From Nannocystis punicea (GTDB taxonomy: Bacteria > Myxococcota_A > Polyangia > Nannocystales > Nannocystaceae): 64,000 bases of DNA. Shown one piece after another: positions 9,920 to 18,530 of the stretch. Location of the stretch: the NCBI RefSeq assembly GCF_026965555.1, contig NZ_CP114040.1, forward strand, positions 10,204,001 to 10,268,000, in the 5' to 3' direction. Both the position numbers and the translations under genes were made by a program. The first letter of the stretch is position 1. Each line of letters opens with the position of its first letter. The notes beneath the pieces are model-generated. The model saw nothing but the letters and a program-made list of their open reading frames with translations, did no database searches and was not told the DNA's origin.

Positions 9920-11335
9920 TCAGTGGTGCTCCCCGTGCGAACCGCCGTCGCCGTGGTAGTGCGGGTTGGCAATCGACATCACGCTCTTGACCTCGCCGAT
10001 GGCGACCGTCGGCAAGTAGCGGACGAACAGGCAGAACAGGGTGAAGAAGAGGCCGAAGCTGCCGACCAGGGTCGACACGTCCCACACCGTCGGCGAGTAG
10101 TAGTCCCAGCTCGAGGGCAGGAAGTCGTGGTGGAGCGAGGTCACCGTGATGACGAAGCGCTCGAACCACATGCCGATGTTGACGAAGATCGAGAGGATGA
10201 ACAGCCACACCACCGAGCGCCGGATCCGCCTGATCCAGAAGAACTGCGGGGTGATGACGTTGCAGCTCACCATGATCCAGTAGGCCCACCAGTAGTCGCC
10301 GAACAGGCGGTTCTGGAACGCGTAGCTCTCGTACGGGTTGCCCGAGTACCAGGCGATGAAGAACTCCATCCCGTACGCGTAGCCGACCATCGTGCCCGTC
10401 AGCAGGATGATCTTCGCCATGTTCTCGAGGTGCTTGATGCCGATGATGTGCTCGAGCTTGAACCAGGCCCGCAGCGGCAGCAGCAGCGTCAACACCATCG
10501 CGAAGCCGGAGAAGATGGCGCCGGCGACGAAGTAGGGCGGGAAGATCGTGGTGTGCCAGCCGGGCAGCTGCGACACGGCGAAGTCGAAGGACACGATCGT
10601 GTGCACGGAGAGCACCAGCGGCGTGCTCAGACCGGCGAGGATCATGTAGGCCTTCTCGTAGTTGAGCCAGTGCCGCGTGGACCCGCGCCAGCCGAGCGCG
10701 AACAGCCCGTAGGCGAAGCGCCGGATCGGCGTCTTGGCCCGGTCGCGCATCGTCGCCAGGTCGGGGATCAGGCCCACGTACCAGAACAGCAGCGAGACCG
10801 TGAAGTAGGTCGAGACCGCGAACACGTCCCAGAGGAGCGGGCTGCGGAAGTTCGGCCACATCTCCATCTGGTTCGGCAGCGGCAGCGGCCAGTAGATGAA
10901 CCACGGGCGGCCGGTGTGGAACGTCGGGAACTGCAGCGCGCAGATGACGGCGAAGATCGTCATCGCCTCCGCGGCGCGGTTGATCGACGTGCGCCACTTC
11001 TGGCGGAACAGGAACAAGATCGCCGAGATCAGCGTTCCGGCGTGGCCGATGCCGACCCAGAACACGAAGTTGACGATCGCCCAACCCCACGCCACCGGGT
11101 TGTTGAGGCCCCAGATGCCGGTGCCCATGTAGAGCAGGTAGGCGATCGAGATGAGGTACACGCCGAGCAACATCACCGACGGGATGAACGCGATCCACCA
11201 GCGGCTGCTGGGGACCTCGATCGGCCGCGCGACGGCCTCCGTCACGTCGTGGAAGGTGACGTTGTCACCGTCGACGAGTTCCTTGCGGCCGGTGATCGGG
11301 TCGAGTTCGTCTTGATACTGAGCCATGTGCGTCAC
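9920..11335 (-). CDS. actC: Alternative complex III NrfD-like quinol-oxidising subunit ActC
   Basis: 471-aa NrfD/PsrC-family membrane protein with eight to ten helices. It provides the quinol site next to the 3Fe-4S cluster of ActB. Recognisable segments are AWGWAIVNFVFWVGIGHAGT in helix 2 (GHAGT is a hallmark), FRQKWRTSINRAAEAMT, and FVITVTSLHHDFLPSSW. The C-terminus is His/Gly-rich (PHYHGDGGSHGEHH), like other proteins of this operon. It starts 6 bp after the actB stop. Confidence 0.95.
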   Translation of the reverse strand: MTHMAQYQDELDPITGRKELVDGDNVTFHDVTEAVARPIEVPSSRWWIAFIPSVMLLGVYLISIAYLLYMGTGIWGLNNPVAWGWAIVNFVFWVGIGHAGTLISAILFLFRQKWRTSINRAAEAMTIFAVICALQFPTFHTGRPWFIYWPLPLPNQMEMWPNFRSPLLWDVFAVSTYFTVSLLFWYVGLIPDLATMRDRAKTPIRRFAYGLFALGWRGSTRHWLNYEKAYMILAGLSTPLVLSVHTIVSFDFAVSQLPGWHTTIFPPYFVAGAIFSGFAMVLTLLLPLRAWFKLEHIIGIKHLENMAKIILLTGTMVGYAYGMEFFIAWYSGNPYESYAFQNRLFGDYWWAYWIMVSCNVITPQFFWIRRIRRSVVWLFILSIFVNIGMWFERFVITVTSLHHDFLPSSWDYYSPTVWDVSTLVGSFGLFFTLFCLFVRYLPTVAIGEVKSVMSIANPHYHGDGGSHGEHH

Positions 11336-11341
11336 CTGGGC

Positions 11342-14300
11342 TTAGTGCGCCGGGGCGTGGTCGGCCTTGTGCTCGGCGGCTGCGTGCGGGGCAGCAGCCG
11401 GAGCAGCAGCGGCGGGCGCCGGAGCGGACGGAGCGAGCTCGGTGTTGGGGTTGCGGATCCGGCCGAGGTACGTGGTGCGCGGCCGCGTGTTGAGGTCGGT
11501 GAGGACGCCGTAGTGACGGACGTTGGTGCGGAGCTGCGCGACCCGGGTGGTCGGGTCGGCGACGTCGCCGAACACGATCGCCTGGGAGGCGCACGACTGC
11601 TCGCAGGCGACGACGATGACGCCGTCCTTGACGGTGTCCTCGCCCGCGACGTGGGCCTGGATCTTGGCCTCCTGGATGCGCTGGACGCAGTACGAGCACT
11701 TCTCGATGACGCCGCGGAAGCGCACCGTGACGTCCGGGTTCTTCTGCATCCACAGCAACTTCTCGTCGTCGCTGTTCATCGGGTCGCGGTTGAAGTTGAA
11801 GAAGTTGAAGCGCCGGACCTTGTACGGGCAGTTGTTGGCGCAGTACCGCGTGCCGATGCAGCGGTTGTAGGCCATGTCGTTGAGGCCCTCGGGGCTGTGC
11901 GCGGTGGCGGCCACCGGGCACACGTTCTCGCACGGGGCGGTCTCGCAGTGCTGGCACAGCATCGGCTGGACGACCGCGGACGGGTCCTCCTTGGCGCCGC
12001 TGTAGTAGCGGTCGAGGCGGATCCAGTGCATCTCGCGGCCGTTGGCCACCTGCGAGCGGCCGACCACCGGGATGTTGTTCTCGGCCTGACAGGCGACGAC
12101 GCAGGCGCTGCAGCCGTTGCACTTGTTGAGGTCGATGACCATGCCCCACTGCTGCTTGCCGACCAGCGCCGGCGCGCCGAAGTCGGGGTGGGTGTTGTGG
12201 TCCCACAGCGAGACCAGCTGCTCGGGCTTCATGAGGTCGCCCTTGATGGCGAACTCGCGGCCGTTGGCCTTGAAGTCCTCGACGGTGGTCTCGCGCACGA
12301 TCGGGCGCTCGGGGTAGCCGCGGCCCGGGTTCAGCAGGTTCGGGTCCATGTCGTCGCGCGTCGACGCCGTGTCGATCGCCGGCGACAGCGAGCCCCAGTC
12401 CTGCGTGGAGTAGATCTTGCGCTGACCGCCGGCCTTGGCCACGTCGCCGCCCTGGAGGAACCAGGGGTTGGCGGCGGACTGCAGCGGGTACACGTCGACG
12501 CCGGCGCCGTCGGCGGCGCGGCCGAGGTTCTGCCGGCCGTAGCCGAGCGCGAGCGAGACGGTGTCGTCGGCCTGGCCCGGGGCGATCCAGACCGGGATCT
12601 GGACCGACTTGCCGCCCACGGTCACGGTCACGAGGTCGCAGTTCTCGACGCCGAGCTTGCGCGCGGTGGCGATGCTGACGTAGGCCGCGTTGTCCCAGGT
12701 CAGCTTGGTCATCGGGTGCGGCAGCTCCTGCAGCCACGCGATGTTGCTGAAGCGACCGTCGGCGACCTTGGGGTCGACGTGGAAGTTGACCTCGAACTTG
12801 TTCGCCGTGAAGTCCGCGGCCTTGATCGCCTCGGCGACCTTGGCGTACTCGCGCGGGATCGGGTTCTGGCCGGAGCGCGGGACGCCGTGGGCGACGCCGT
12901 CGTGCAGCCAGCGGCGCCAGACCTTGTCGGACCACATGGCGCCGAGCGCCTTCTTCCAGTAACCCTGAACGAGGCTGTAGCCGTCGACCTCGGCGTCGCT
13001 GGCGATCCAGGACAGCAGCTCGAGCGCGCTCTTGCTGTTGTGCAGCGGGGCGATCAGCGGCTGGACGATCGAGATGGTCGCGTCGGCGGCCTCGAGGTCG
13101 CCCCACGCCTCGAAGTACGTGGTGGCCGGCAGGTGCCACGCGGCCAGCTTGCCGGTCTCGTCGTTGTACTGGCCGTGGTGGATGACGGTGACGGCCTTGA
13201 GCTTGCTGGCCAGCTCGAGGTCGCCGGGGGCGTCGTAGGCCGGGTTGCAGTCGATCACCAGGACGGTGTCGACGCCGGCCTGGAACGACCCCGGCAGCGC
13301 GCCGATCGGCTCGAGCGCGATCGCGGTGTCGTCGTGGCGCAGGCGGACGCTGCTGCCGACGTTGCCGAGCATGACGTTGATCAGCAGGCCGAGCGCGTGG
13401 GCCCACGCGGGCTGACGCTCGCCGACGATCACGAGGCTGTGCGCGTCGCGGGCGTCCTTGGCCGCCAGCAGGTCCTTGGCCAGGACCTTGACGAACTTCT
13501 GCTCGGCGTCGGTGAGGGTGACCGCCGGCAGGGCGTCGAGCACCGCCTCGGCGCCGCTCGGGGCCTTGCTGCTGCCCTTGATCTCGCCCGCGAGGGCGAC
13601 GAGCACCGCGCCGACCTGGCTGGCGCGCATGCGCAGGCGGTGGTCGGCCTGGGCGCCGGTGATGCTGAAGTGCGGCTCGACGACGTAGAGCCGGTTCATG
13701 CTGGCGGCGTCGGCCTGCGAGTGGACCTCGCGGCCGGCCGCGAACTCGCGCTGCAGGCGGACGCTGTCCTGCTCGCCGCACAGGAAGTCGCTGTCGGCCG
13801 AGAAGATGACGCGCGTGCCGGCGGCGGTGATCTGGCCGCCCGCGCTGCCCTTGCCCTGGATGTGGTAGGTGAAGCGCGTGCCGGCGCCGCACAGCAGCTC
13901 GGCGCCGGCGTTGGCGTTGCGCGAGCCGACGACGTCGCCGTCGAACAGGCGGGCCTTGGGGAAGTTGGTGGTGAAGGTCTTGAGCGCCTCGCGCAGCGAC
14001 GGCGACAGCACCGTCGGCAGCACGACCGCGAGCCCCTCACCCTGCTTGCCGCGCAGCTCCTTGAACTTGGCCCCGAGCTCCGCGGTGACGGTCTCCCAGT
14101 CGACCGCTTCCTGCGTCTCGCCGCTGCGCTTCAGCGGGTTCCGCGAGCGCGCCGGGTCGTACAGGCCCATGACGCTGGCCTGGGCCCACGAGTCGGTCGC
14201 GCCGAGCGAGCCGCTGTGCCGCGGGTTGCCCTCGACCTTGGTCGGGCGCCCGTCCTGCGACTCCACCAGCAGACCCTGCACGGTGCCGCCGACCTGGTAC

Positions 14301-14605
14301 GCGGTGGCGTAGTAGACCGCCTGGCCGGGGATGGTGTCCTCGGGCCGCTTGCTCAGCGGCACGATGTGCTCGACCGGCTTGCGGATACACCCGGCCGAGG
14401 CCAGCGCCGTCGAGGCGCCGACCAGGCCCATGAACTTGCGCCGCGCCAGCGAGGTCGCCGGCACGAAGCTGGTCGCGCCGCCGTCACCGGCCAGCGCGCT
14501 CGCGTCCTTGAGGCCCGGGAACTCGTCGTGCTGCGGGGCCAGCGTGCCGTCGTGATCCGCGAGGCTGCGCCAGTATGCCTTGAGGTTGTCGGTGGACTTG
14601 GTCAT
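11342..14605 (-). CDS. actB: Alternative complex III iron-sulfur subunit ActB
   Basis: 1087-aa fusion of a molybdopterin-oxidoreductase-like domain and a ferredoxin domain. A Tat-type signal (ARRKFMGLVGAS near residue 55) with a following Cys (ALASAGC) suggests export as a folded, possibly lipid-anchored protein. Residues from about 70 to 720 match the molybdopterin-oxidoreductase fold, which in this family is thought to lack the cofactor. Residues from about 790 onward carry the cluster motifs CNGCSACVVAC, CQHCETAPCENVCP, CIGTRYCANNCP and CSYC with CEQSC, for three 4Fe-4S and one 3Fe-4S cluster. The last 40 residues are an Ala/Pro/His-rich extension. Confidence 0.96.
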   Translation of the reverse strand: MTKSTDNLKAYWRSLADHDGTLAPQHDEFPGLKDASALAGDGGATSFVPATSLARRKFMGLVGASTALASAGCIRKPVEHIVPLSKRPEDTIPGQAVYYATAYQVGGTVQGLLVESQDGRPTKVEGNPRHSGSLGATDSWAQASVMGLYDPARSRNPLKRSGETQEAVDWETVTAELGAKFKELRGKQGEGLAVVLPTVLSPSLREALKTFTTNFPKARLFDGDVVGSRNANAGAELLCGAGTRFTYHIQGKGSAGGQITAAGTRVIFSADSDFLCGEQDSVRLQREFAAGREVHSQADAASMNRLYVVEPHFSITGAQADHRLRMRASQVGAVLVALAGEIKGSSKAPSGAEAVLDALPAVTLTDAEQKFVKVLAKDLLAAKDARDAHSLVIVGERQPAWAHALGLLINVMLGNVGSSVRLRHDDTAIALEPIGALPGSFQAGVDTVLVIDCNPAYDAPGDLELASKLKAVTVIHHGQYNDETGKLAAWHLPATTYFEAWGDLEAADATISIVQPLIAPLHNSKSALELLSWIASDAEVDGYSLVQGYWKKALGAMWSDKVWRRWLHDGVAHGVPRSGQNPIPREYAKVAEAIKAADFTANKFEVNFHVDPKVADGRFSNIAWLQELPHPMTKLTWDNAAYVSIATARKLGVENCDLVTVTVGGKSVQIPVWIAPGQADDTVSLALGYGRQNLGRAADGAGVDVYPLQSAANPWFLQGGDVAKAGGQRKIYSTQDWGSLSPAIDTASTRDDMDPNLLNPGRGYPERPIVRETTVEDFKANGREFAIKGDLMKPEQLVSLWDHNTHPDFGAPALVGKQQWGMVIDLNKCNGCSACVVACQAENNIPVVGRSQVANGREMHWIRLDRYYSGAKEDPSAVVQPMLCQHCETAPCENVCPVAATAHSPEGLNDMAYNRCIGTRYCANNCPYKVRRFNFFNFNRDPMNSDDEKLLWMQKNPDVTVRFRGVIEKCSYCVQRIQEAKIQAHVAGEDTVKDGVIVVACEQSCASQAIVFGDVADPTTRVAQLRTNVRHYGVLTDLNTRPRTTYLGRIRNPNTELAPSAPAPAAAAPAAAPHAAAEHKADHAPAH

Positions 14606-14629
14606 GCGAAAAACCTGTCTGGCGGCGGG

Positions 14630-15283
14630 TTAGCGGTGGCACCCCGAGCAGTGCTCCGGCGGGTTCACGTCGCGCTTGCGCTTCGGATCCTTGGCGGCGT
14701 CGTAGGCCTTGCCGTCGGTGGCGGGGTCCCACGCCATGTTGGTGATCTGGTCGACGGGCCGGAGGTTCGGCTCCGGGTTGCGGTGGCACTCGAGGCACCA
14801 ACCCATCGACAGCGGCTGCGCCATCTCGACGATCGTCATCTGATCGATGCGACCGTGGCAGGACGAGCAGCCGACGCCCGCCGCGAGGTGCGGCCGGTGA
14901 TCGAAGAACGCAAAGTCGGGCAGCTGGTGGACGCGCACCCACGGGATCGTCTCACCGGTCTCGGCGCTGTCGCGCACGAGCTTGAGGCGCGGGCTGTCGG
15001 TCTTGACCAGCGAGTGGCAGTTCATGCAGGTCGCCGCCGGGGGCACCGCCGCGACCGCGGCGCGCTCGACCGTGTTGTGGCAGTAGCGACAGTCCATGCC
15101 CATGTCGCCCGCGTGCAGCTTGTGGCTGAACGGCACCGGCTGGATCGGGCGGTAGCCGACATCCGTGTACTTCGGCGAGAAGTAGTACCAGACGAAGCCC
15201 ACGAGGCCGGCGAGCGCGAAGGGGCCGAGCACAGCGACGGCGAGCGGGATGTTGTTGGTCCAGCGGGGAAAGATGGCCGGCAC
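14630..15283 (-). CDS. actA: Alternative complex III pentahaem cytochrome c subunit ActA
   Basis: 217 aa, first gene of the act set. One N-terminal membrane helix (about 14-32) is followed by five CXXCH motifs in order: CRYCH, CMNCH, CSSCH, CLECH and CSGCH. This matches the pentahaem ActA subunit. The final CSGCHR is almost at the C-terminus. The start is a GTG at 15283 with an AGAGGGTG ribosome site upstream; no better in-frame ATG lies before the helix. A 450-bp gap lies upstream, the likely promoter region. Confidence 0.95.
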   Translation of the reverse strand: MPAIFPRWTNNIPLAVAVLGPFALAGLVGFVWYYFSPKYTDVGYRPIQPVPFSHKLHAGDMGMDCRYCHNTVERAAVAAVPPAATCMNCHSLVKTDSPRLKLVRDSAETGETIPWVRVHQLPDFAFFDHRPHLAAGVGCSSCHGRIDQMTIVEMAQPLSMGWCLECHRNPEPNLRPVDQITNMAWDPATDGKAYDAAKDPKRKRDVNPPEHCSGCHR

Positions 15284-15733
15284 TTCAGTTCACCCTCTTC
15301 TTAAAAGGTCCAAGGAGGCCGCAGGGACCCCCCGTGCTGGGACGTGTTCGTGGCGCGACATGAAAGCAGCGAGAAACGACCAGGACCCTTGTTTCGCGGC
15401 GCACCCTAACAGCACCGCGGGCGCCAGTGCAACAGTCGTGAACGGGCCCGGGGTCGAATGCTCCCGCAAGTTTCGCGGGTGGTCCGTATGGATCGTGATC
15501 GACGGGTTCGGCGCCGACGACCGGTGCGACCGCCTGCCTCACTCCGGACCGGTCGAGCACGCAACGCTGCGACGCGTACAGGTGTTCGCAATTCGCCGGT
15601 CGGAGCCTCCGCCGGGCGACATGTGCGGAGGCACAAGAGCCCCGCAACGCGATCTCTCGAGCGCCGCCGAGGCGGTCGTACGCAGCGCGGCACGTGTCTG
15701 CGCCGCAGGACCGGGTGGGCGCCGATTCGTCGC
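15284..15733. other. 450-bp non-coding region upstream of actA
   Basis: I find no convincing gene here. The open frames on both strands lack the third-position GC bias and start context of neighbouring genes. The interval probably holds the promoter and leader of the act-cox operon and the 3' end of the upstream ctaB-sco-cytochrome transcript. An A/T-containing patch at 15290-15305 precedes actA. Confidence 0.6.
15403..15432 (-). promoter_or_regulatory. Possible sigma-70-type promoter for actA
   Basis: On the minus strand, TTGCAC (15432-15427), an 18-bp spacer and TAGGGT (15408-15403) fit a housekeeping promoter, about 120 bp before the actA start. The -10 is weak and the assignment is by eye only. 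Confidence 0.35.
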
Positions 15734-16222
15734 TCACGGCGCCGTCGCTGCGGGCGCGTCGGCCTTTGGTGCCTCGCGCCAACGCGGTGAGAAGGTCTTG
15801 ATGTAACTCACCACTGCGCGCACGTCGTCGTCGCGCAGACCACCCCACGCAGGCATGCCCTTGTCGACCCTGCCCTGCTTGATGGTATTGGCGAGGTCGC
15901 CGTCGGTCGGTAACTCGTCGCCCGGTGTCGACTTATAAAGGAAGTGCGCCGCGCGGAAGTCTCGCGCCTCGAGGTTGCGCGCCGCGGGGCCCTTGCCGCC
16001 GCCGTCGTAGCCGTGACACGAGGCGCAGTAGCGGTTGAAGAGCTTCTGCCCGTGATTGAGGGTCTCGGCGGGGACCTCGACGCCGCCCAGCACCTGCGCC
16101 TCGGTGAACGGCGGAGGGCCCGCTTCACAGGCCAGCAACAGGCAGGACGCGGCGAGGGCGAATCGCCGGACCGGCAATCGGGCGACCGCAGTCGCCCTAT
16201 TGAATTTGATGTTCAATGTCAT
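15734..16222 (-). CDS. Lipoprotein class I cytochrome c
   Basis: 162-aa monohaem cytochrome c. The signal peptide ends in a lipobox (CLLLAC, Cys near 32), so it should be anchored to a membrane by lipid. The haem motif CASCH lies in NRYCASCHGYDGGGKG, and the axial Met is in KGMPAWGGLRDDDVRAVV. It is the last gene of the ctaB-sco set (20 bp after SCO) and precedes the act promoter region. It could shuttle electrons between the act complex and the oxidase or act as a terminal donor; which is not visible from sequence. Confidence 0.9.
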   Translation of the reverse strand: MTLNIKFNRATAVARLPVRRFALAASCLLLACEAGPPPFTEAQVLGGVEVPAETLNHGQKLFNRYCASCHGYDGGGKGPAARNLEARDFRAAHFLYKSTPGDELPTDGDLANTIKQGRVDKGMPAWGGLRDDDVRAVVSYIKTFSPRWREAPKADAPAATAP

Positions 16223-16241
16223 GAGTCGGAATTGAACACCG

Positions 16242-16955
16242 TCACGGAGTCCGGTTGCAGCCCCCGCCGGTCCGCTGTCGCATCTCGCGGAGGACGTGCT
16301 GAGAGCGGTGGAACACCTCGTCGAGGCCCATCTCGTCGTCGCTGGCGTAGTAGCCGCGGATGTTGCCGTCGCCGTCGATGAGCACGAGCTTGGTGGTGTG
16401 CGCGATGTCGATCATGCCGGCCGGGCCGGTCTTCTTGTCCATCGCGCTGGCGAAGCCGCCGACGACCAGCTTCTCCATCGCCGCGAGCGGCCCGGTGACG
16501 AAGCGCCAGCGGGTCTCGTCGGCGCCGAGGTGGCCGGCGTAGGTCTTGAGCACCGCGGGCGTGTCGTTCTCCGGGTCGACCGAGAAGCTGACCAGGTCGA
16601 CGCCCTCGATGCCGTGCTGCGCGTAGCGCTCCTGCAGGCTCAGCATGGCCCGCGAGATCTTCGGGCACGTGCTCGGGCACGAGGTGAAGATCAGGCCGGC
16701 CACCCAGACCTTGCCGCGCATCGACTCGGGCGTGAACGGCTGGCCGTCCTGGTCGACCAGCGCGAACGCCGGCAGCTGCGACAGCACCGGCGGCGGATCG
16801 GGCACGTGCCGGGTGCACGGGCGCATGGCGGTGACGATCACCAGGCCGACCACGGTGGCGAAGTGCCACGGGTACTGCATGAACTTGCGGCGCAACCAGC
16901 CGCCCTCGACCATGCCGGGCAGCTCGGGCTCGCGTTGCTCGGGACCGTCGCTCAT
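16242..16955 (-). CDS. SCO1/SenC copper chaperone, N-terminally anchored
   Basis: 237 aa. It starts at the ATG at 16955, overlapping the ctaB stop by ATGA. An N-terminal membrane helix (about 32-46, FATVVGLVIVTAM) is followed by the thioredoxin fold with FTSCPSTCPKISRAML (copper Cys pair near 98 and 102). The distal His is in DIAHTTKLVLIDGDG. The protein ends with GGGCNRTP. Together with the second SCO at 5800-6639 it would deliver copper or reduce the CuA cysteines of ctaC. Confidence 0.92.
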   Translation of the reverse strand: MSDGPEQREPELPGMVEGGWLRRKFMQYPWHFATVVGLVIVTAMRPCTRHVPDPPPVLSQLPAFALVDQDGQPFTPESMRGKVWVAGLIFTSCPSTCPKISRAMLSLQERYAQHGIEGVDLVSFSVDPENDTPAVLKTYAGHLGADETRWRFVTGPLAAMEKLVVGGFASAMDKKTGPAGMIDIAHTTKLVLIDGDGNIRGYYASDDEMGLDEVFHRSQHVLREMRQRTGGGCNRTP

Positions 16956-17938
16956 CGCAGCACCACGTCGAGCACGAGGGCGACGATCAGCGCCGGGAGG
17001 TAGATCAGCGAGGCGAAGAAGAACCGCCGCGCCCACCGCAGCTCGCTGGCGCGGTCGCCGAACGCGACCAGGCCGGTGCAGGCCCAGCCGAGGAAGCCGA
17101 GGCTGAGCAGCAGGGCGACCGCGCAGTACAGCGGACCGGTGAGGCCGATCACGCTCGGCAGGACCGAGATCGGCAGCAGCACGATCGACCACAAGAACGC
17201 CTGCACGCGCGCGGCCGACTCGCCGCGGACCACCGACACGCAGCGGATGCCGGCCCGCGCGTACTCCTGGCGGCGGAACAGCATGATCGCCAGGAAGTGC
17301 GGCATCTGCCACACCAGCAGGATGAGGAACAGCGCCAGGCCGCCGAGGTCGAGCCGGCCGGTCACCGCGGTCCAGCCGAGCAACGGCGGCGCCGCCCCCG
17401 GGAAGGCGCCGATCAGCAGCGCCAGCGGGGTGCGGTACTTGAGCGGCGTGTACACCAGCACGTAGCCGACGGTCGCCCACAGCGTGAGCAGCAGGGTCAG
17501 CGGGTTGGTGAACAGCGCGAGCGTGACGATCGAGCCGAGCAGCAGCGCGGCGGCGAAACCGAGGCCTGTCGCGGAGGACAGGCGGCGCGCGGCCAGCGGG
17601 CGGTCCTTGGTGCGCGCCATCAGCGGGTCCCGCGCCCGCTCGAGCCACATGTTGAACGCGCTGGCGGCCGCGACCGCGAGGCTGGCCCCGACCACGCCGG
17701 CGAACCCGGCGGCGAAGCCCGGCGAGCACCAGCCGTCGGCCGGCGTCTCGGCCGGGAACGGCGCGTCGTCGGACTGCAGCGCCAGCCAGGCGGCGCCGGC
17801 GGCCGTCAGCGCGCACATGCGGGTCACGCCGGGCTTGGTCAGCTCCCACAGGTCGCGCGCCGGGCTGTGGCGCTTGCGCTTGCGCGAGCTGTCCGCAGGG
17901 ACATGCTCCGAAAGACCGGTCGTCGGTTCGCCGCTCAC
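16952..17938 (-). CDS. ctaB: Protohaem IX farnesyltransferase (haem O synthase)
   Basis: 328-aa UbiA-family prenyltransferase making haem O, the precursor of haem A. The start is the GTG at 17938 (GTGA overlap with the preceding gene). The first Asp-rich motif is NMWLERARDPLMARTKDRPL (DXXXXXXD type), followed by WATVGYVLVYTPLKYRTPLA and the second region near GAFPGAAPPLLGW. Eight to nine helices are visible. No ctaA (haem A synthase) is in the window. The N-terminal 30 residues are poorly conserved and coincide with a 14-bp-period repeat array (17885-17922). Confidence 0.92.
   Translation of the reverse strand: MSGEPTTGLSEHVPADSSRKRKRHSPARDLWELTKPGVTRMCALTAAGAAWLALQSDDAPFPAETPADGWCSPGFAAGFAGVVGASLAVAAASAFNMWLERARDPLMARTKDRPLAARRLSSATGLGFAAALLLGSIVTLALFTNPLTLLLTLWATVGYVLVYTPLKYRTPLALLIGAFPGAAPPLLGWTAVTGRLDLGGLALFLILLVWQMPHFLAIMLFRRQEYARAGIRCVSVVRGESAARVQAFLWSIVLLPISVLPSVIGLTGPLYCAVALLLSLGFLGWACTGLVAFGDRASELRWARRFFFASLIYLPALIVALVLDVVLR
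17885..17922. repeat. 14-bp palindrome array inside ctaB N-terminus
   Basis: Units begin at 17887 (AGCTGT), 17901 (ACATGC) and 17915 (ACCGGT), spaced exactly 14 bp. This is a degenerate member of the GGACATGTCC-N4 family and the leftmost I found. It encodes part of the variable ctaB N-terminus. Confidence 0.45.
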
Positions 17939-18477
17939 AGCTGGACCGCCTCCCCGGCGGTGCGACAGAAGCTGTCGAAGGCGCGGTAGGCGTCGGCGCA
18001 CGCGCAGTCCTTGGTGCGCTTGCACTGGCTGCCGCGCTCCTTGCAGGTGAGGAACACCCACTTGCCGTCCATGCTCTCGCTGGCGGGCAGCTTGCCGCAG
18101 CCCTCCTTGCGGTCCTGGCTCTTGAGGCAGTGGTACATCGCCTGCTTGACGCCGTGGTTGCACATCACCGCGGTCGCGTCGCACTCCTTGTGCCACGCGA
18201 TCACGGCGTCGATGCAGCCCTCGGCGTCGAGCGACTTGCCCTTCTCTTCCATGATCGGGAACACCGCCTGGACCACCCGCTCGCCGTGGACGTAGGCGCG
18301 GTGCATCTGCCACGTCATCAGGCCGCCGAGCGCGAAGACGCCGATCATCACGGTGCGCAGGCTGGGGCCTCGCCACTCCGACCGCGACGGCCGGGCAGAA
18401 CGGTCAGGGCTTGTCACGGGCGCGACGCTAGCCGCCGGGACCGGGGCGGTCAACGGCGCGGCGACCGGCGGTCGCAC
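17935..18477 (-). CDS. Cys-rich single-span membrane protein, unknown
   Basis: 180 aa by the longest frame with a GTG at 18477; the start is uncertain and could be a later GTG (18417) or the ATG just before the helix. One helix (about residues 44-58, VMIGVFALGGLMTW) is followed by a soluble domain with ten Cys, including CIDAVIAWHKECDATAVMC and CKERGSQCKRTKDCAC. Such paired spacing suggests disulfide bonds or a twin-CX9C-like fold. The first position upstream of ctaB-SCO-cytochrome c suggests an oxidase assembly role. No family was recognised. Confidence 0.65.
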   Translation of the reverse strand: MRPPVAAPLTAPVPAASVAPVTSPDRSARPSRSEWRGPSLRTVMIGVFALGGLMTWQMHRAYVHGERVVQAVFPIMEEKGKSLDAEGCIDAVIAWHKECDATAVMCNHGVKQAMYHCLKSQDRKEGCGKLPASESMDGKWVFLTCKERGSQCKRTKDCACADAYRAFDSFCRTAGEAVQL

Positions 18478-18530
18478 CCCTGCGACGCGCTGCGCACGAG
18501 GCCGTGTGGATCCTCCTATACACCCGTGCT

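Noticed and set aside
11265..13892. Minus-strand open frame overlapping actB in another frame
   Set aside because: Arg/Pro-rich shadow; actB has all cluster motifs in its own frame.
9320..15304. Very long plus-strand open frame (about 2,000 codons) opposite the act genes
   Set aside because: It mirrors genes with clear haem, iron-sulfur and membrane motifs; GC-rich antisense frames stay open by codon bias. Its protein is Arg/Val/Asp/Glu-rich with no domain.
15285..15848. Minus-strand open frame upstream of actA
   Set aside because: Arg-rich with no GC3 bias pattern and overlapping the cytochrome c gene; treated as non-coding.
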